The translations under genes and the position numbers were made by a program. From Scandinavium sp002470465 (GTDB lineage: Bacteria; Pseudomonadota; Gammaproteobacteria; Enterobacterales; Enterobacteriaceae), in assembly GCF_040750395.1 (NCBI RefSeq), contig NZ_JBFLVD010000005.1, forward strand, positions 124,001 through 188,000: a DNA stretch of 64,000 nucleotides. Reading direction: 5' to 3'. Each line of letters begins with the position of its first letter. Positions within the stretch are counted from its first letter, which is position 1. Shown in pieces: positions 44,555 to 52,541 of this stretch. The notes under the pieces are model-generated. The model did no database searches. It worked only from the letters and a program-made list of their open reading frames with translations, and had not been told where the DNA came from.

Positions 44555-45136
44555 ATGAACTTTCTGGCTCACCTGCATCTCGCACACCTCGCCAACAGCT
44601 CGCTGCCGGGCAATTTGCTGGCCGATTTTGTTCGCGGTAACCCGGACGATGACTATGCCCCTGATGTCGTCAGCGGTATCTACATGCATCGCCGTATCGA
44701 CGTGCTGACGGATAACCTGGCTGAAGTGAAAACTGCGAAAACGTGGTTTCGCCCGGAAACCCGCCGCGTGGCGCCCATTACGCTCGACGTGATGTGGGAT
44801 CACTTCTTATCGCGGGACTGGGAAAAATTGTCACCAGAGATGTCGCTGCGCGCATTTGTTCGCCACGCTCACGCGCAGGTATCCACCATTTTGCCCGACT
44901 CGCCGCCGCGCTTTGTGAATCTCAACCACTACCTGTGGTCCGAACGCTGGCTCGAGCGCTACAGCGATATGGATTTTATTCAGAGCGTACTGAACGGCAT
45001 GGCAAGCCGCCGCCCGCGCCTGGATGCCCTGCGTGATTCCTGGCAGGATCTGGACACGCATTACGCACAGCTCGAAGAAACTTTCTGGGCGTTTTACCCG
45101 CGCATGATGGCGCAGGCGAAAGCACAAGCGCTGTAA
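44555..45136 (+). CDS. acpH: acyl carrier protein phosphodiesterase
   Basis: A 193-residue HD-superfamily-related phosphodiesterase that removes the 4'-phosphopantetheine group from ACP. The start MNFLAHLHLAHLANSSLPGNLLADFVRGN is the family hallmark, with metal-binding His and Asp residues in AHLH, LADF and DVMWDHFLSRDW. In K-12, as I recall, malZ follows; here about 5.4 kb of extra genes lie between. Confidence 0.95.
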   Translation: MNFLAHLHLAHLANSSLPGNLLADFVRGNPDDDYAPDVVSGIYMHRRIDVLTDNLAEVKTAKTWFRPETRRVAPITLDVMWDHFLSRDWEKLSPEMSLRAFVRHAHAQVSTILPDSPPRFVNLNHYLWSERWLERYSDMDFIQSVLNGMASRRPRLDALRDSWQDLDTHYAQLEETFWAFYPRMMAQAKAQAL

Positions 45137-45229
45137 AACTTGCGCTTTCTCACAGAATCGCTAAGCTGGAACGGTTGTTAAAATAATAATTGATAGGTAA
45201 AACCTGTCTCAACGATTGTCAGCGCCTCA

Positions 45230-45258
45230 TTGAGTCACCTGCTTCCTCTCCCTATACT
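45230..45258 (+). promoter_or_regulatory. promoter of the peroxiredoxin gene
   Basis: TTGAGT (45230-45235), a 17-base spacer and TATACT (45253-45258) form a good sigma-70 promoter about 40 bp before the start codon. Confidence 0.65.
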
Positions 45259-45305
45259 GGCCCGCGTTGCGTTCCATTAACCTTATAAATTTAGAGGAGA
45301 ACCTC

Positions 45306-45908
45306 ATGGTTCTGGTAACCCGTCCTGCTCCTGACTTTACCGCCGCTGCTGTACTGGGTAACGGCGAAATCGTTGATAACTTCAACTTCAAGCAGCACAC
45401 CGCTGGCAAAGCGACCGTGCTGTTCTTCTGGCCAATGGATTTCACCTTCGTATGCCCGTCTGAGCTGATTGCTTTCGACAAGCGTTACGAAGAGTTCCAG
45501 AAACGCGGCGTAGAAGTGGTTGGCGTTTCCTTCGACTCCGAATTTGTTCATAACGCATGGCGCAACACCCCTGTCGACAAAGGCGGGATCGGTGCAGTGA
45601 AATACGCGATGGTTGCGGACATTAAACGTGAAATCCAGCAGGCTTACGGCATCGAGCATCCGGACGCAGGCGTTGCGCTGCGCGGTTCCTTCCTGATCGA
45701 CGCGAACGGCATCGTTCGTCACCAGGTTGTGAACGATCTGCCGCTGGGTCGTAACATCGACGAAATGCTGCGTATGGTTGACGCGCTGCAGTTCCACGAA
45801 GAGCACGGCGAAGTATGCCCGGCTCAGTGGGAAAAAGGCAAAGAAGGCATGAACGCCTCTCCAGCCGGTGTTGCTAAATACCTGACTGAGAACGTCAACG
45901 GCCTGTAA
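45306..45908 (+). CDS. typical 2-Cys peroxiredoxin (Prx/TsaA type)
   Basis: A 200-residue thiol peroxidase that reduces hydrogen peroxide and organic hydroperoxides. The peroxidatic Cys50 is in FTFVCPSEL and the resolving Cys171 in GEVCPAQWE, with the Thr and Arg that complete the active site; so it is a typical 2-Cys enzyme reduced by thioredoxin or AhpF. It resembles Salmonella TsaA, which I recall from the same chromosomal place, rather than E. coli AhpC. The open frame begins 13 codons earlier, but MVLVTRPAPDF follows AGAGGAGA. It has its own promoter and terminator. Confidence 0.92.
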   Translation: MVLVTRPAPDFTAAAVLGNGEIVDNFNFKQHTAGKATVLFFWPMDFTFVCPSELIAFDKRYEEFQKRGVEVVGVSFDSEFVHNAWRNTPVDKGGIGAVKYAMVADIKREIQQAYGIEHPDAGVALRGSFLIDANGIVRHQVVNDLPLGRNIDEMLRMVDALQFHEEHGEVCPAQWEKGKEGMNASPAGVAKYLTENVNGL

Positions 45909-45930
45909 TCAGCGCTGATTGATGAACGAA

Positions 45931-45955
45931 AGGCCCGCGAATGCGGGCTTTTTTA
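45931..45955 (+). terminator. terminator of the peroxiredoxin gene
   Basis: AAGGCCCGC-GAAT-GCGGGCTTTTTT is a strong intrinsic terminator 22 bases after the stop codon. Confidence 0.92.
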
Positions 45956-45974
45956 TGTCTGGTGATTGAGGTTT

Positions 45975-46096
45975 CTCCCTCTCCCTAACCCTCTCCCGCA
46001 GGGAGAGGGAACTGTTCTGTGCGGTTTTCTCCCTCCCCCTCTTGAGCTGGGCTCTTTTTTCTCCCTCTCCCTTTGGGAGAGGGCCGGGGAGAGGGG
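45975..46096. repeat. inverted pair of CCCTCTCCC/GGGAGAGGG palindromic repeats
   Basis: Unit A (45975-46011) and unit B (46061-46096) are the same repeat in opposite orientation. Each has a palindrome of the form CCCTCTCCCTNNGGGAGAGGG plus a third arm GGGGAGAGGG. Related intergenic palindromes are widespread in enterobacteria. It lies between the convergent peroxiredoxin and amidohydrolase genes. Confidence 0.7.
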
Positions 46097-46113
46097 ATCA
46101 GGCCGCTCCGATC

Positions 46114-47982
46114 TCAAAAAGCAAAACAGCTGCACCCCAGCACGCCCCAGAAGGCCTGGTCATCCGATACCGGAATACCTGACTTCCGCGCAATATCATG
46201 CGAATGCCCATGCACACCACAGCTGCCGGCGCACTGATGCATCTGCACCACCGCGCCAACCTTCGCTGCGGCTGGCGGTGCGGAACGATAATGTCCGGGC
46301 ACTTTCAACACCGGCGACCAGTCCGGTACGATTGGGATAGACGGCGGCGCAAGCGGGCTGAAGTGCCCGGCGGCGTAAACCACCTTGCCGTCGACAATTG
46401 TCAGCACCGATTCAATGCCTTTGATCTCCTCTTCCGGCACGCGGAAGTAGTCTTTCGACAACACCACCAAATCCGCCAGCTGATCGGCAACAATACGCCC
46501 TTTTTTACCCTGTTCGCTGGAGAACCAGGCGCTGCCCGCCGTCCACAGCTCCAGCGCCACGTCGCGCGGCAGTCGGTTGTTATCGTCATACATTGCCATC
46601 CCGCCGACGGTACGGCCAGACACCAGCCAGTACAGCGCGGTCCACGGGTTGTAGCTCGCCACACGAGTTGCATCCGTACCCAGACCAACCGGCACGTCCA
46701 GTTCGAGCATTTTTGCCACCGGCGGGGTGTGTTTCACCGCCTCTTTGCCGTATCTGTCGACAAAGTACTCCCCCTGGAACGCCATTCTGTGCTGCACGGC
46801 AATGCCGCCGCCCAGCGCTTTTACGCGCTCAATGTTACGCTCGGTGATGGTTTCCGCATGGTCAAAGAACCAGTGCAGGCCGTTGAAGGGAATATCACGG
46901 TTCACCTTCTCGAACACGTCAAGCATCCGACTGATGGACTCGTCGTAGGTGGCATGCAGACGGAACGGCCAGCGGTGCTCAACCAGGTGGCGCACCACGC
47001 GTTCCAGCTCGTCTTCCATCCCTTCCGGCAGATCGGGGCACGGCTGCAGGAAGTCTTCAAAATCGGCCGCCGAAAACACCAGCATCTCCCCGGCACCATT
47101 GGCACGGTAGAAATCAGTGCCCTGCCCCGGTTTAAGCATATCAGTCCAGCGTTCTAAGTCCTCCAGCTCCTGTTTCGGACGCTGAGTGAAGAGGTTATAG
47201 GCGATACGCACCGTCATCTGATCTTTGGCGTGCAGCTCGTCGATCACCTGATAATCTTCCGGATAGTTCTGGAAGCCGCCGCCCGCGTCGATGGCGCTGG
47301 TTAACCCAAGACGGTTCAGCTCACGCATAAACTGGCGAGTGGAGTTTACCTGCATCTCGATCGGCAGCTTCGGCCCCTTCGCCAGCGTCGAATAAAGGAT
47401 CATGGCATTAGGCTTCGCCACCAGCATCCCTGTCGGATTGCCGTTTTTATCACGAACGATCTCGCCGCCGGCCGGATCGGGCGTATCTTTGGTGTAGCCC
47501 ACCGCCTTCAGTGCCGCACGGTTAAGCAGTGCACGATCGTAGAGATGCAGCACAAACACCGGCGTGTCCGGCGCGGCGTCGTTCAGTTCTTCAATGGTTG
47601 GCATACGGCGTTCAGCAAACTGGAACTCACTCCAGCCGCCCACCACGCGCACCCACTGCGGCGAAGGCGTACGATCGGCCTGATCTTTCAGCATGCGCAG
47701 CGCGTCGGCAAGCGACGGCACGCCCTCCCAGCGCAGCTCCAGGTTGTAGTTCAGGCCGCCGCGGATCAGGTGCAGGTGGGAATCGTTCAGGCCGGGGATC
47801 ACCGTATGACCTTTCAGATCGACAATCTGCGTTCCGTCATTGGCGAAACTCATCACGCGTTCGTGAGTGCCCGCAGCGATGATCTTCCCGTTAGCTATTG
47901 CAACGGCTTCCGCCAGCGGGTTCTGTTTATCAAGCGTATGAATGTCACCGTGGGTCAGGATCAAAGTGGCGTATTGAGACAT
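46114..47982 (-). CDS. YtcJ-like amidohydrolase with Cys/His-rich tail
   Basis: A 622-residue member of amidohydrolase family 3 (YtcJ group), enzymes that hydrolyse C-N bonds of varied substrates through one or two metals in a TIM barrel. Metal-binding residues are visible: His69 and His71 in GLNDSHLHLI, later His in RLHATYDES and WFFDHAETI, and Asp in LGTDATRV. The N- and C-terminal beta-sandwich parts are present. The last 42 residues (581-622) are unusual: Cys584, Cys588, His591, His593, His595, Cys617 and Cys619, possibly a metal-binding tail. No signal peptide is seen. The last gene of a three-gene minus-strand operon; the substrate is unknown. Confidence 0.85.
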   Translation of the reverse strand: MSQYATLILTHGDIHTLDKQNPLAEAVAIANGKIIAAGTHERVMSFANDGTQIVDLKGHTVIPGLNDSHLHLIRGGLNYNLELRWEGVPSLADALRMLKDQADRTPSPQWVRVVGGWSEFQFAERRMPTIEELNDAAPDTPVFVLHLYDRALLNRAALKAVGYTKDTPDPAGGEIVRDKNGNPTGMLVAKPNAMILYSTLAKGPKLPIEMQVNSTRQFMRELNRLGLTSAIDAGGGFQNYPEDYQVIDELHAKDQMTVRIAYNLFTQRPKQELEDLERWTDMLKPGQGTDFYRANGAGEMLVFSAADFEDFLQPCPDLPEGMEDELERVVRHLVEHRWPFRLHATYDESISRMLDVFEKVNRDIPFNGLHWFFDHAETITERNIERVKALGGGIAVQHRMAFQGEYFVDRYGKEAVKHTPPVAKMLELDVPVGLGTDATRVASYNPWTALYWLVSGRTVGGMAMYDDNNRLPRDVALELWTAGSAWFSSEQGKKGRIVADQLADLVVLSKDYFRVPEEEIKGIESVLTIVDGKVVYAAGHFSPLAPPSIPIVPDWSPVLKVPGHYRSAPPAAAKVGAVVQMHQCAGSCGVHGHSHDIARKSGIPVSDDQAFWGVLGCSCFAF

Positions 47983-48002
47983 TTCAGACTCCTCAGGCCG
48001 GC

Positions 48003-48548
48003 TCAGGCTTTTTTCAGCCAGCCGGCAAAAATTCGGGTAACGAGGGGCATCCAGAGCCAGACGACCAGTGCCACCACGCAGGCATCGTTTATCAGATGCA
48101 ACAGCAACGAGCCTTTCAGCATCGGGAACAGCGTGCCGGTGACGGCAGGCACCAGGTTCGTGCTCGGGAAAATCACCAGCAGCGTAATGAGAAACTGCTT
48201 CCAGCGTTTAGGCTGACGAACGTTTGCGGCAGGCGGGGTGAACCAGAAGGCCGCTTCGGTGCGCACCTCTGTCCGGTCGCCTTCGGTCAGCAGCGGCGTG
48301 ATCTCATCCACCAGTTGCCGGCGGGTTTCGGACTGCGTCCAGGCGTAGAGATGCTCAAGCGTATCGAAACGAATAATGATGTTCCACATCCCCTGGCCGT
48401 CGGCCGGACGAATAACGTTGGCCCCAAGATGGCCGGGAAATTCCGCCGCCACGGGCATAATTTTCCCCAGCCACGCTTCGTATCGGGAGCTATCCTGCGG
48501 GTTCAGCGCATGGGTGATGACCAGCGTCACGTGTTTCTGTTGGCTCAT
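48003..48548 (-). CDS. ABM-domain protein with C-terminal membrane segments
   Basis: A 181-residue protein with an antibiotic-biosynthesis-monooxygenase (ABM) type ferredoxin-like domain (about 1-100: HVTLVITHALNPQDSSRYEAW, then GMWNIIIRFDTLEHLYAW) followed by two hydrophobic segments (about 118-138 and 148-172) with a Lys-rich end. ABM domains occur in cofactor-free monooxygenases and heme-degrading enzymes; I see no proof of which reaction this one performs. It is probably a membrane-anchored enzyme or regulator facing the cytoplasm. It lies between the hydrolase and amidohydrolase genes, 20 bp before the latter. Confidence 0.8.
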   Translation of the reverse strand: MSQQKHVTLVITHALNPQDSSRYEAWLGKIMPVAAEFPGHLGANVIRPADGQGMWNIIIRFDTLEHLYAWTQSETRRQLVDEITPLLTEGDRTEVRTEAAFWFTPPAANVRQPKRWKQFLITLLVIFPSTNLVPAVTGTLFPMLKGSLLLHLINDACVVALVVWLWMPLVTRIFAGWLKKA

Positions 48549-48602
48549 GGCGATGGATTCCTTACGGTCGCAAAAAGGCGGGCCATCGCCCGCCGGTCAG
48601 CA

Positions 48603-49244
48603 TTACGCTTTACGTTCAGGCGCGCCGTGCACCAGGGTATAAGCGTAGTCCACGCCCATCCCGTAAGCGCCGGAGTGTTCACGCACCAGATCCATTACTG
48701 CGTCGTAAGTGGCTTTACGTGACCAGTCACGCTGGTACTCAAGCAGCACCTGCTGCCAGGTCACCGGCACCGCGCCCGCCTGCACCATACGATCGATAGC
48801 GCGTTCATGGGCATCGACGGACGTACCGCCTGAGGTATCAGTCACCACGTAAACTTCAAAACCTTCATCCAGCGCCATCAGCGCCGGGAAGGTCAGGCAC
48901 ACTTCGGTCCACAGCGCGGAAATAATGAGCTTTTTGCGCCCGGTTGCCTTCACCGCTTTCACAAACGCCTCATCCTCCCAGGAGTTCATGGAAGTACGCT
49001 CAATCGGTTTGACGTCCGGATGCACGGCCAGCAGCTCTGGCCAGATATATCCACTAAAGCTTTTGGTTTCCACGGAGGTATAAAGGGTTGGCACATTAAA
49101 AATTTTGCCGGCCTTAGCCAGTGCGACGGTATTATTTTTCAGCGTCTGACGGTCAATATTCGCTACGCCAAAAGACATTTGCGGCTGGTGGTCAATAAAA
49201 ATAAGCGCAGAATTTTGTGGGTCAATCAGTTCCCGGATAGACAT
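48603..49244 (-). CDS. isochorismatase-like (YcaC-type) cysteine hydrolase
   Basis: A 213-residue cysteine hydrolase of the isochorismatase superfamily, close to E. coli YcaC. The nucleophile Cys116 is in LWTEVCLTFPAL and the acid Asp18 in LIFIDHQPQM. The natural substrates of YcaC-type enzymes are not known; relatives cleave amides and carbamates. The first gene of the operon, divergent from a LysR regulator, followed by the ABM gene at 54 bp. Together the three suggest breakdown of an amide or N-heterocycle, but that is inference. Confidence 0.85.
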   Translation of the reverse strand: MSIRELIDPQNSALIFIDHQPQMSFGVANIDRQTLKNNTVALAKAGKIFNVPTLYTSVETKSFSGYIWPELLAVHPDVKPIERTSMNSWEDEAFVKAVKATGRKKLIISALWTEVCLTFPALMALDEGFEVYVVTDTSGGTSVDAHERAIDRMVQAGAVPVTWQQVLLEYQRDWSRKATYDAVMDLVREHSGAYGMGVDYAYTLVHGAPERKA

Positions 49245-49538
49245 ATCACACCTTCTTAATCAATAAGTTAAAAGGCAACGGTCTAAGACTGTTGTAAACA
49301 GTTGGATCCTGAGGGAGAAAGTCAGATGAGTATAGGCGGAAATTTCTAACGAGTTATTAAAGAAATTTTTCCGTTTGCTGACAGCAGGCCGAAATATATT
49401 TTCGCCACACTCATTCACCCGGCAATAATTATCAGGCTTAGTCAAAAAATTGCGCCGGAGCGTTCTTATTTTTTCACTTTTATCGATAAACGGGTTCAGG
49501 GAAAATCTCAGTATTGTTTCCTCTGACGCTTTCCCACC
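49245..49538. promoter_or_regulatory. divergent control region with dyad symmetry
   Basis: The 294-bp region between the hydrolase operon and its LysR regulator is A/T-rich. It holds an imperfect inverted repeat, GGAAATTTCT (49338-49347) and AGAAATTTTTCC (49361-49372), a candidate regulator site. No convincing gene is present. Confidence 0.4.
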
Positions 49539-50441
49539 ATGCGCTTAAACCTTGATGTCTTACTGATTCTGGATGCACTGGACAAACATGGATCCTTCGC
49601 CACGGCGGCGGAATCGTTGTTCAAAACCCCCGCCGCGCTCAGCTATATGATTCAAAAGCTGGAAAGCGATCTGAATATCACGCTGTTAGATCGTTCCGGT
49701 CACCGGGCTAAATTCACCGATACGGGCAGGATGATGCTGGAGAAGGGGCGTCTGCTGCTGAACGCGGCAAAAGATCTGGAGAAACAGGCGGTGCAGGTGC
49801 ACTCCGGCTGGGAGAAAGAGCTGTCGATTGCGCTGGATGACTCCTTTCCATTCAAAGCCCTGCTTCCGCTGATCGATGAGTTTCACGCCCTCAACAAACA
49901 AACACGACTCAATTTCACCCATCACACACTCGCGGGCGCGTGGGAAGAGTTGACGCATCATGGGGCGGATATGATCCTCGGCGCCATCAACGAGCCACCC
50001 ACGTCAGCCGCGTGGTCGTACAAAATGCTCGGCACGCTGGATAACGTCTTTGTTGTGGCCCCTTCACACCCGCTGGCGCAGATATATATGCCACTCTCCA
50101 ACGATCAGCTCTGCCTGCATCGCGCAGTAGTGATCAGCGACAGCGCCCGCAGCTGTCAGCCTATCAACAGCAATCTGATGGACGAACAGCCGCAAATTCG
50201 CGTGGATGATTTTCATTCCGAAGTCATGCTGCTGCGGGCGGGCATGGGCTGCGGTTTCCTCCCCCGTCACATCGCCCGGCCGTGGCTTGAAAACGGTGAA
50301 CTGGTGGAGAAAGAGGTGCTGTCGTTTCGTGAGAAGGACGTAGCCTACATGGCATGGCGCAACCATAACGATGGGCTGGCCCAGCGCTGGTGGCGGGAAG
50401 CGCTACTGGGTAAGGATTCTTTTATAAAGTTATATCATTAA
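49539..50441 (+). CDS. LysR-family transcriptional regulator (YhaJ-like)
   Basis: A 300-residue LysR regulator: N-terminal winged helix-turn-helix (1 to about 60: GSFATAAESLFKTPAALSYMIQKLE) and a C-terminal periplasmic-binding-like effector domain. The HTH and the RSGHRAKFTDTGRMMLEKGR segment resemble E. coli YhaJ. The divergent placement next to the hydrolase/ABM/amidohydrolase operon makes that operon its likely target. The effector is unknown. A REP pair follows directly after the stop. Confidence 0.88.
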   Translation: MRLNLDVLLILDALDKHGSFATAAESLFKTPAALSYMIQKLESDLNITLLDRSGHRAKFTDTGRMMLEKGRLLLNAAKDLEKQAVQVHSGWEKELSIALDDSFPFKALLPLIDEFHALNKQTRLNFTHHTLAGAWEELTHHGADMILGAINEPPTSAAWSYKMLGTLDNVFVVAPSHPLAQIYMPLSNDQLCLHRAVVISDSARSCQPINSNLMDEQPQIRVDDFHSEVMLLRAGMGCGFLPRHIARPWLENGELVEKEVLSFREKDVAYMAWRNHNDGLAQRWWREALLGKDSFIKLYH

Positions 50442-50443
50442 CA

Positions 50444-50525
50444 TGCCGGGTGGCGGCTGCGCCTGACCCGGCCTACATGAGAACATTTCCGTTGTAGGCC
50501 CATGCAAGCGAAGCGCCGCCGGGCA
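50444..50525. repeat. REP/BIME pair between the LysR gene and malZ
   Basis: TGCCGGGTGGCGGCTGCGCC, arm ACCCGGCCTAC, then an inverted partner beginning GTAGGCC and ending GCGCCGCCGGGCA. It lies between convergent genes and probably protects both message ends. Confidence 0.85.
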
Positions 50526-50534
50526 TCCTGACCG

Positions 50535-52352
50535 CTAATTACCAAACCACACAGAAGCGGAAATAGCCGGCAGCGCCAGCACATCGTCCGCCAACGTGCC
50601 TTTGCCCTCTTTGAGCAACCATTCTTTAACTGCCAGCAACGGAGAGGCTTCCAGCACGACTTCGCACGGCTCGCCCCGGTTTATCGCCACCAGCACGCGC
50701 TGCTGTTTCAGTACGCGGACGAACACCACCACATTATCCTCGGCGTAAAGAACCTGACAGCCACCGTGGCGCAGCGCCTGCGTGCGATGACGCAGCTTCG
50801 TCATCCGCTGATAGAGCGCCAGCAGATCTCTGTCCTGTTGCTCTTTATCCCACGGGAACGGCTTGCGGCAGAACGGGTCGTTGTTGCCATCAAGTCCTAC
50901 CTCGTCACCGTAATAAATGCAGGGCACACCCGGCCAGGTGAACAGCCACACCACCGCCAGCGGCAGGCGCGCCACATCCTTGCCGAGCAGGGATTTAAAG
51001 CGCGCAGTGTCGTGGCTGTCCAGTTGATTAAACATCCTCAGCTGCTGCTGGTGCGACAGGCTGGCGCGGTAGTTATCCATCCACGCCATGCAGGTCTGCG
51101 CATCGATCATCTGCGGATCGTACGAGATATCGGTATTCGCGAGGAAGCCCCACAGCGGGAAGGTAAAACCGCGATAATTCATCGCCGCATCTTCCGCATC
51201 GGCCTGCAGCCACTGGCGCGCATCGCCAAAATGCTCGCCGAGAATATAGGCTTCCGGCTGCGTCTCTTTTGCCGCCCGGGTAATTCCTGCGATGTGCTGA
51301 AGGTTGTTGCGCGCCCCGCCGCCTTCGCCCAGCATATGCACCACGTCCAGCCGCCAGCCGTCCATGCTCCAGGGTGCCTTCAGCCAGTGGCGCACGATGC
51401 TGTCCTCATCGCGATAGATCTCATTGATCAGCGTTTCGGAACTGAAATCCAGCTTCGGCAGGCTGGCGTAGCCGAGCCAGTCCAGCGCTTTACCTTCTGC
51501 TGAGAAGCTATACCAGTCGCGCCAGTGTGAAGAAGAGTTGTGGCAGGCGCCATCGCTCCCACGGTTATGTCGGTCAAACCAGCTGTGCGAATCGCCGCTG
51601 TGGTTAAACACGCCGTCGAGGATAAGCCTCATTTCCTCCCGACGAGTATTGTGCCGAAGCCGCAGCAGTGCCTGGTCGCCGCCAAACTGCGGGTCAACGT
51701 GGCGGTAATCTTCGGTATCGTACTTGTGCACGCTGGGGGCGACGAACACCGGGTTCAGGTACAGCGCCGTGACGCCAAGTTTTTTCAGGTACGGCAGATT
51801 TTCGCTGATGCCGTCGAGATCGCCGCCGTAAAACGTCGATCCTCCGGCTTCTGCCGTTAAAGGATCATCCCAGCGGCGCAGCACAATATCGCGCCCGGCG
51901 GCATGGTGATAATAGACGTTGTCCTGTTCCGCGGTGCGCGGTTCACTGCGGGCGAAACGGTCGGGGAATATTTGATAGAAGACCTGATCGGCGACCCACT
52001 GCGGCCCGGTATCCGGCACGTCAACCGCAAACTGCTCCAGCCGCGCGGGTGGATACGCGCTAAAGCCCTGCGGCGTAAACCAGCGCTGACGGTTGGCCCA
52101 CAGCAGCTTAAAGCTGTAGCGGCGGCGGGGCTGGCCGCGACTCAGATCGATTTCCGCACGCCAGGCGGTCACGCCCGGATGCGGCTCACTGCGCAAACGG
52201 TGCATCGGCAGCGAGATCTCCTCGTTATCCTCTTCCGCACGAAGCGTAACCTTCAGCGGCAGCGTCTCCCCGCTCAGCCACAGCGTAATCGTCAGTCGGT
52301 CCTGCTGCTGTTTAATGAACGGCGCAACAGGCAGATGCCATGCCTTCAACAT
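50535..52352 (-). CDS. malZ: maltodextrin glucosidase
   Basis: A 605-residue cytoplasmic glycoside hydrolase family 13 enzyme that removes glucose from the reducing end of maltodextrins. An N-terminal domain (1 to about 115) precedes the barrel. GH13 regions are seen: LILDGVFNHSGD (region I), GWRLDVVHM with the nucleophile Asp (II), ILGEHFGD with the acid Glu (III) and QLDSHDTARF (IV). Three consecutive Met codons begin the frame; I chose the third (52352), which aligns with E. coli MalZ and is 8 bases after GGGG. MalT controls malZ in E. coli. Confidence 0.96.
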   Translation of the reverse strand: MLKAWHLPVAPFIKQQQDRLTITLWLSGETLPLKVTLRAEEDNEEISLPMHRLRSEPHPGVTAWRAEIDLSRGQPRRRYSFKLLWANRQRWFTPQGFSAYPPARLEQFAVDVPDTGPQWVADQVFYQIFPDRFARSEPRTAEQDNVYYHHAAGRDIVLRRWDDPLTAEAGGSTFYGGDLDGISENLPYLKKLGVTALYLNPVFVAPSVHKYDTEDYRHVDPQFGGDQALLRLRHNTRREEMRLILDGVFNHSGDSHSWFDRHNRGSDGACHNSSSHWRDWYSFSAEGKALDWLGYASLPKLDFSSETLINEIYRDEDSIVRHWLKAPWSMDGWRLDVVHMLGEGGGARNNLQHIAGITRAAKETQPEAYILGEHFGDARQWLQADAEDAAMNYRGFTFPLWGFLANTDISYDPQMIDAQTCMAWMDNYRASLSHQQQLRMFNQLDSHDTARFKSLLGKDVARLPLAVVWLFTWPGVPCIYYGDEVGLDGNNDPFCRKPFPWDKEQQDRDLLALYQRMTKLRHRTQALRHGGCQVLYAEDNVVVFVRVLKQQRVLVAINRGEPCEVVLEASPLLAVKEWLLKEGKGTLADDVLALPAISASVWFGN

Positions 52353-52541
52353 CATCATTCCCCTTTGTTCAAAATGCGTTCACCATGCCACAGTCAGACG
52401 GCGTACAACTCATCATTATGGCGCTTTCTTTGGGTGGAGAGAGGGGGTGGAGAAACCGAAATAAGGCTGAAAAGTGTGAGTGCGTCGGCAAAGAGAGTTA
52501 CGATACACTGTATGTTATCCAAATGTTAACTGAGACGCACC

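Noticed and set aside
45953..46135. Short frames across the CCCTCTCCC repeats
   Set aside because: Their Pro/Ser/Arg-rich products come directly from the palindromic repeats.
49260..49445. 61-codon minus-strand frame before the hydrolase operon
   Set aside because: It lies in the divergent promoter region, includes the dyad, and has no convincing start signal.
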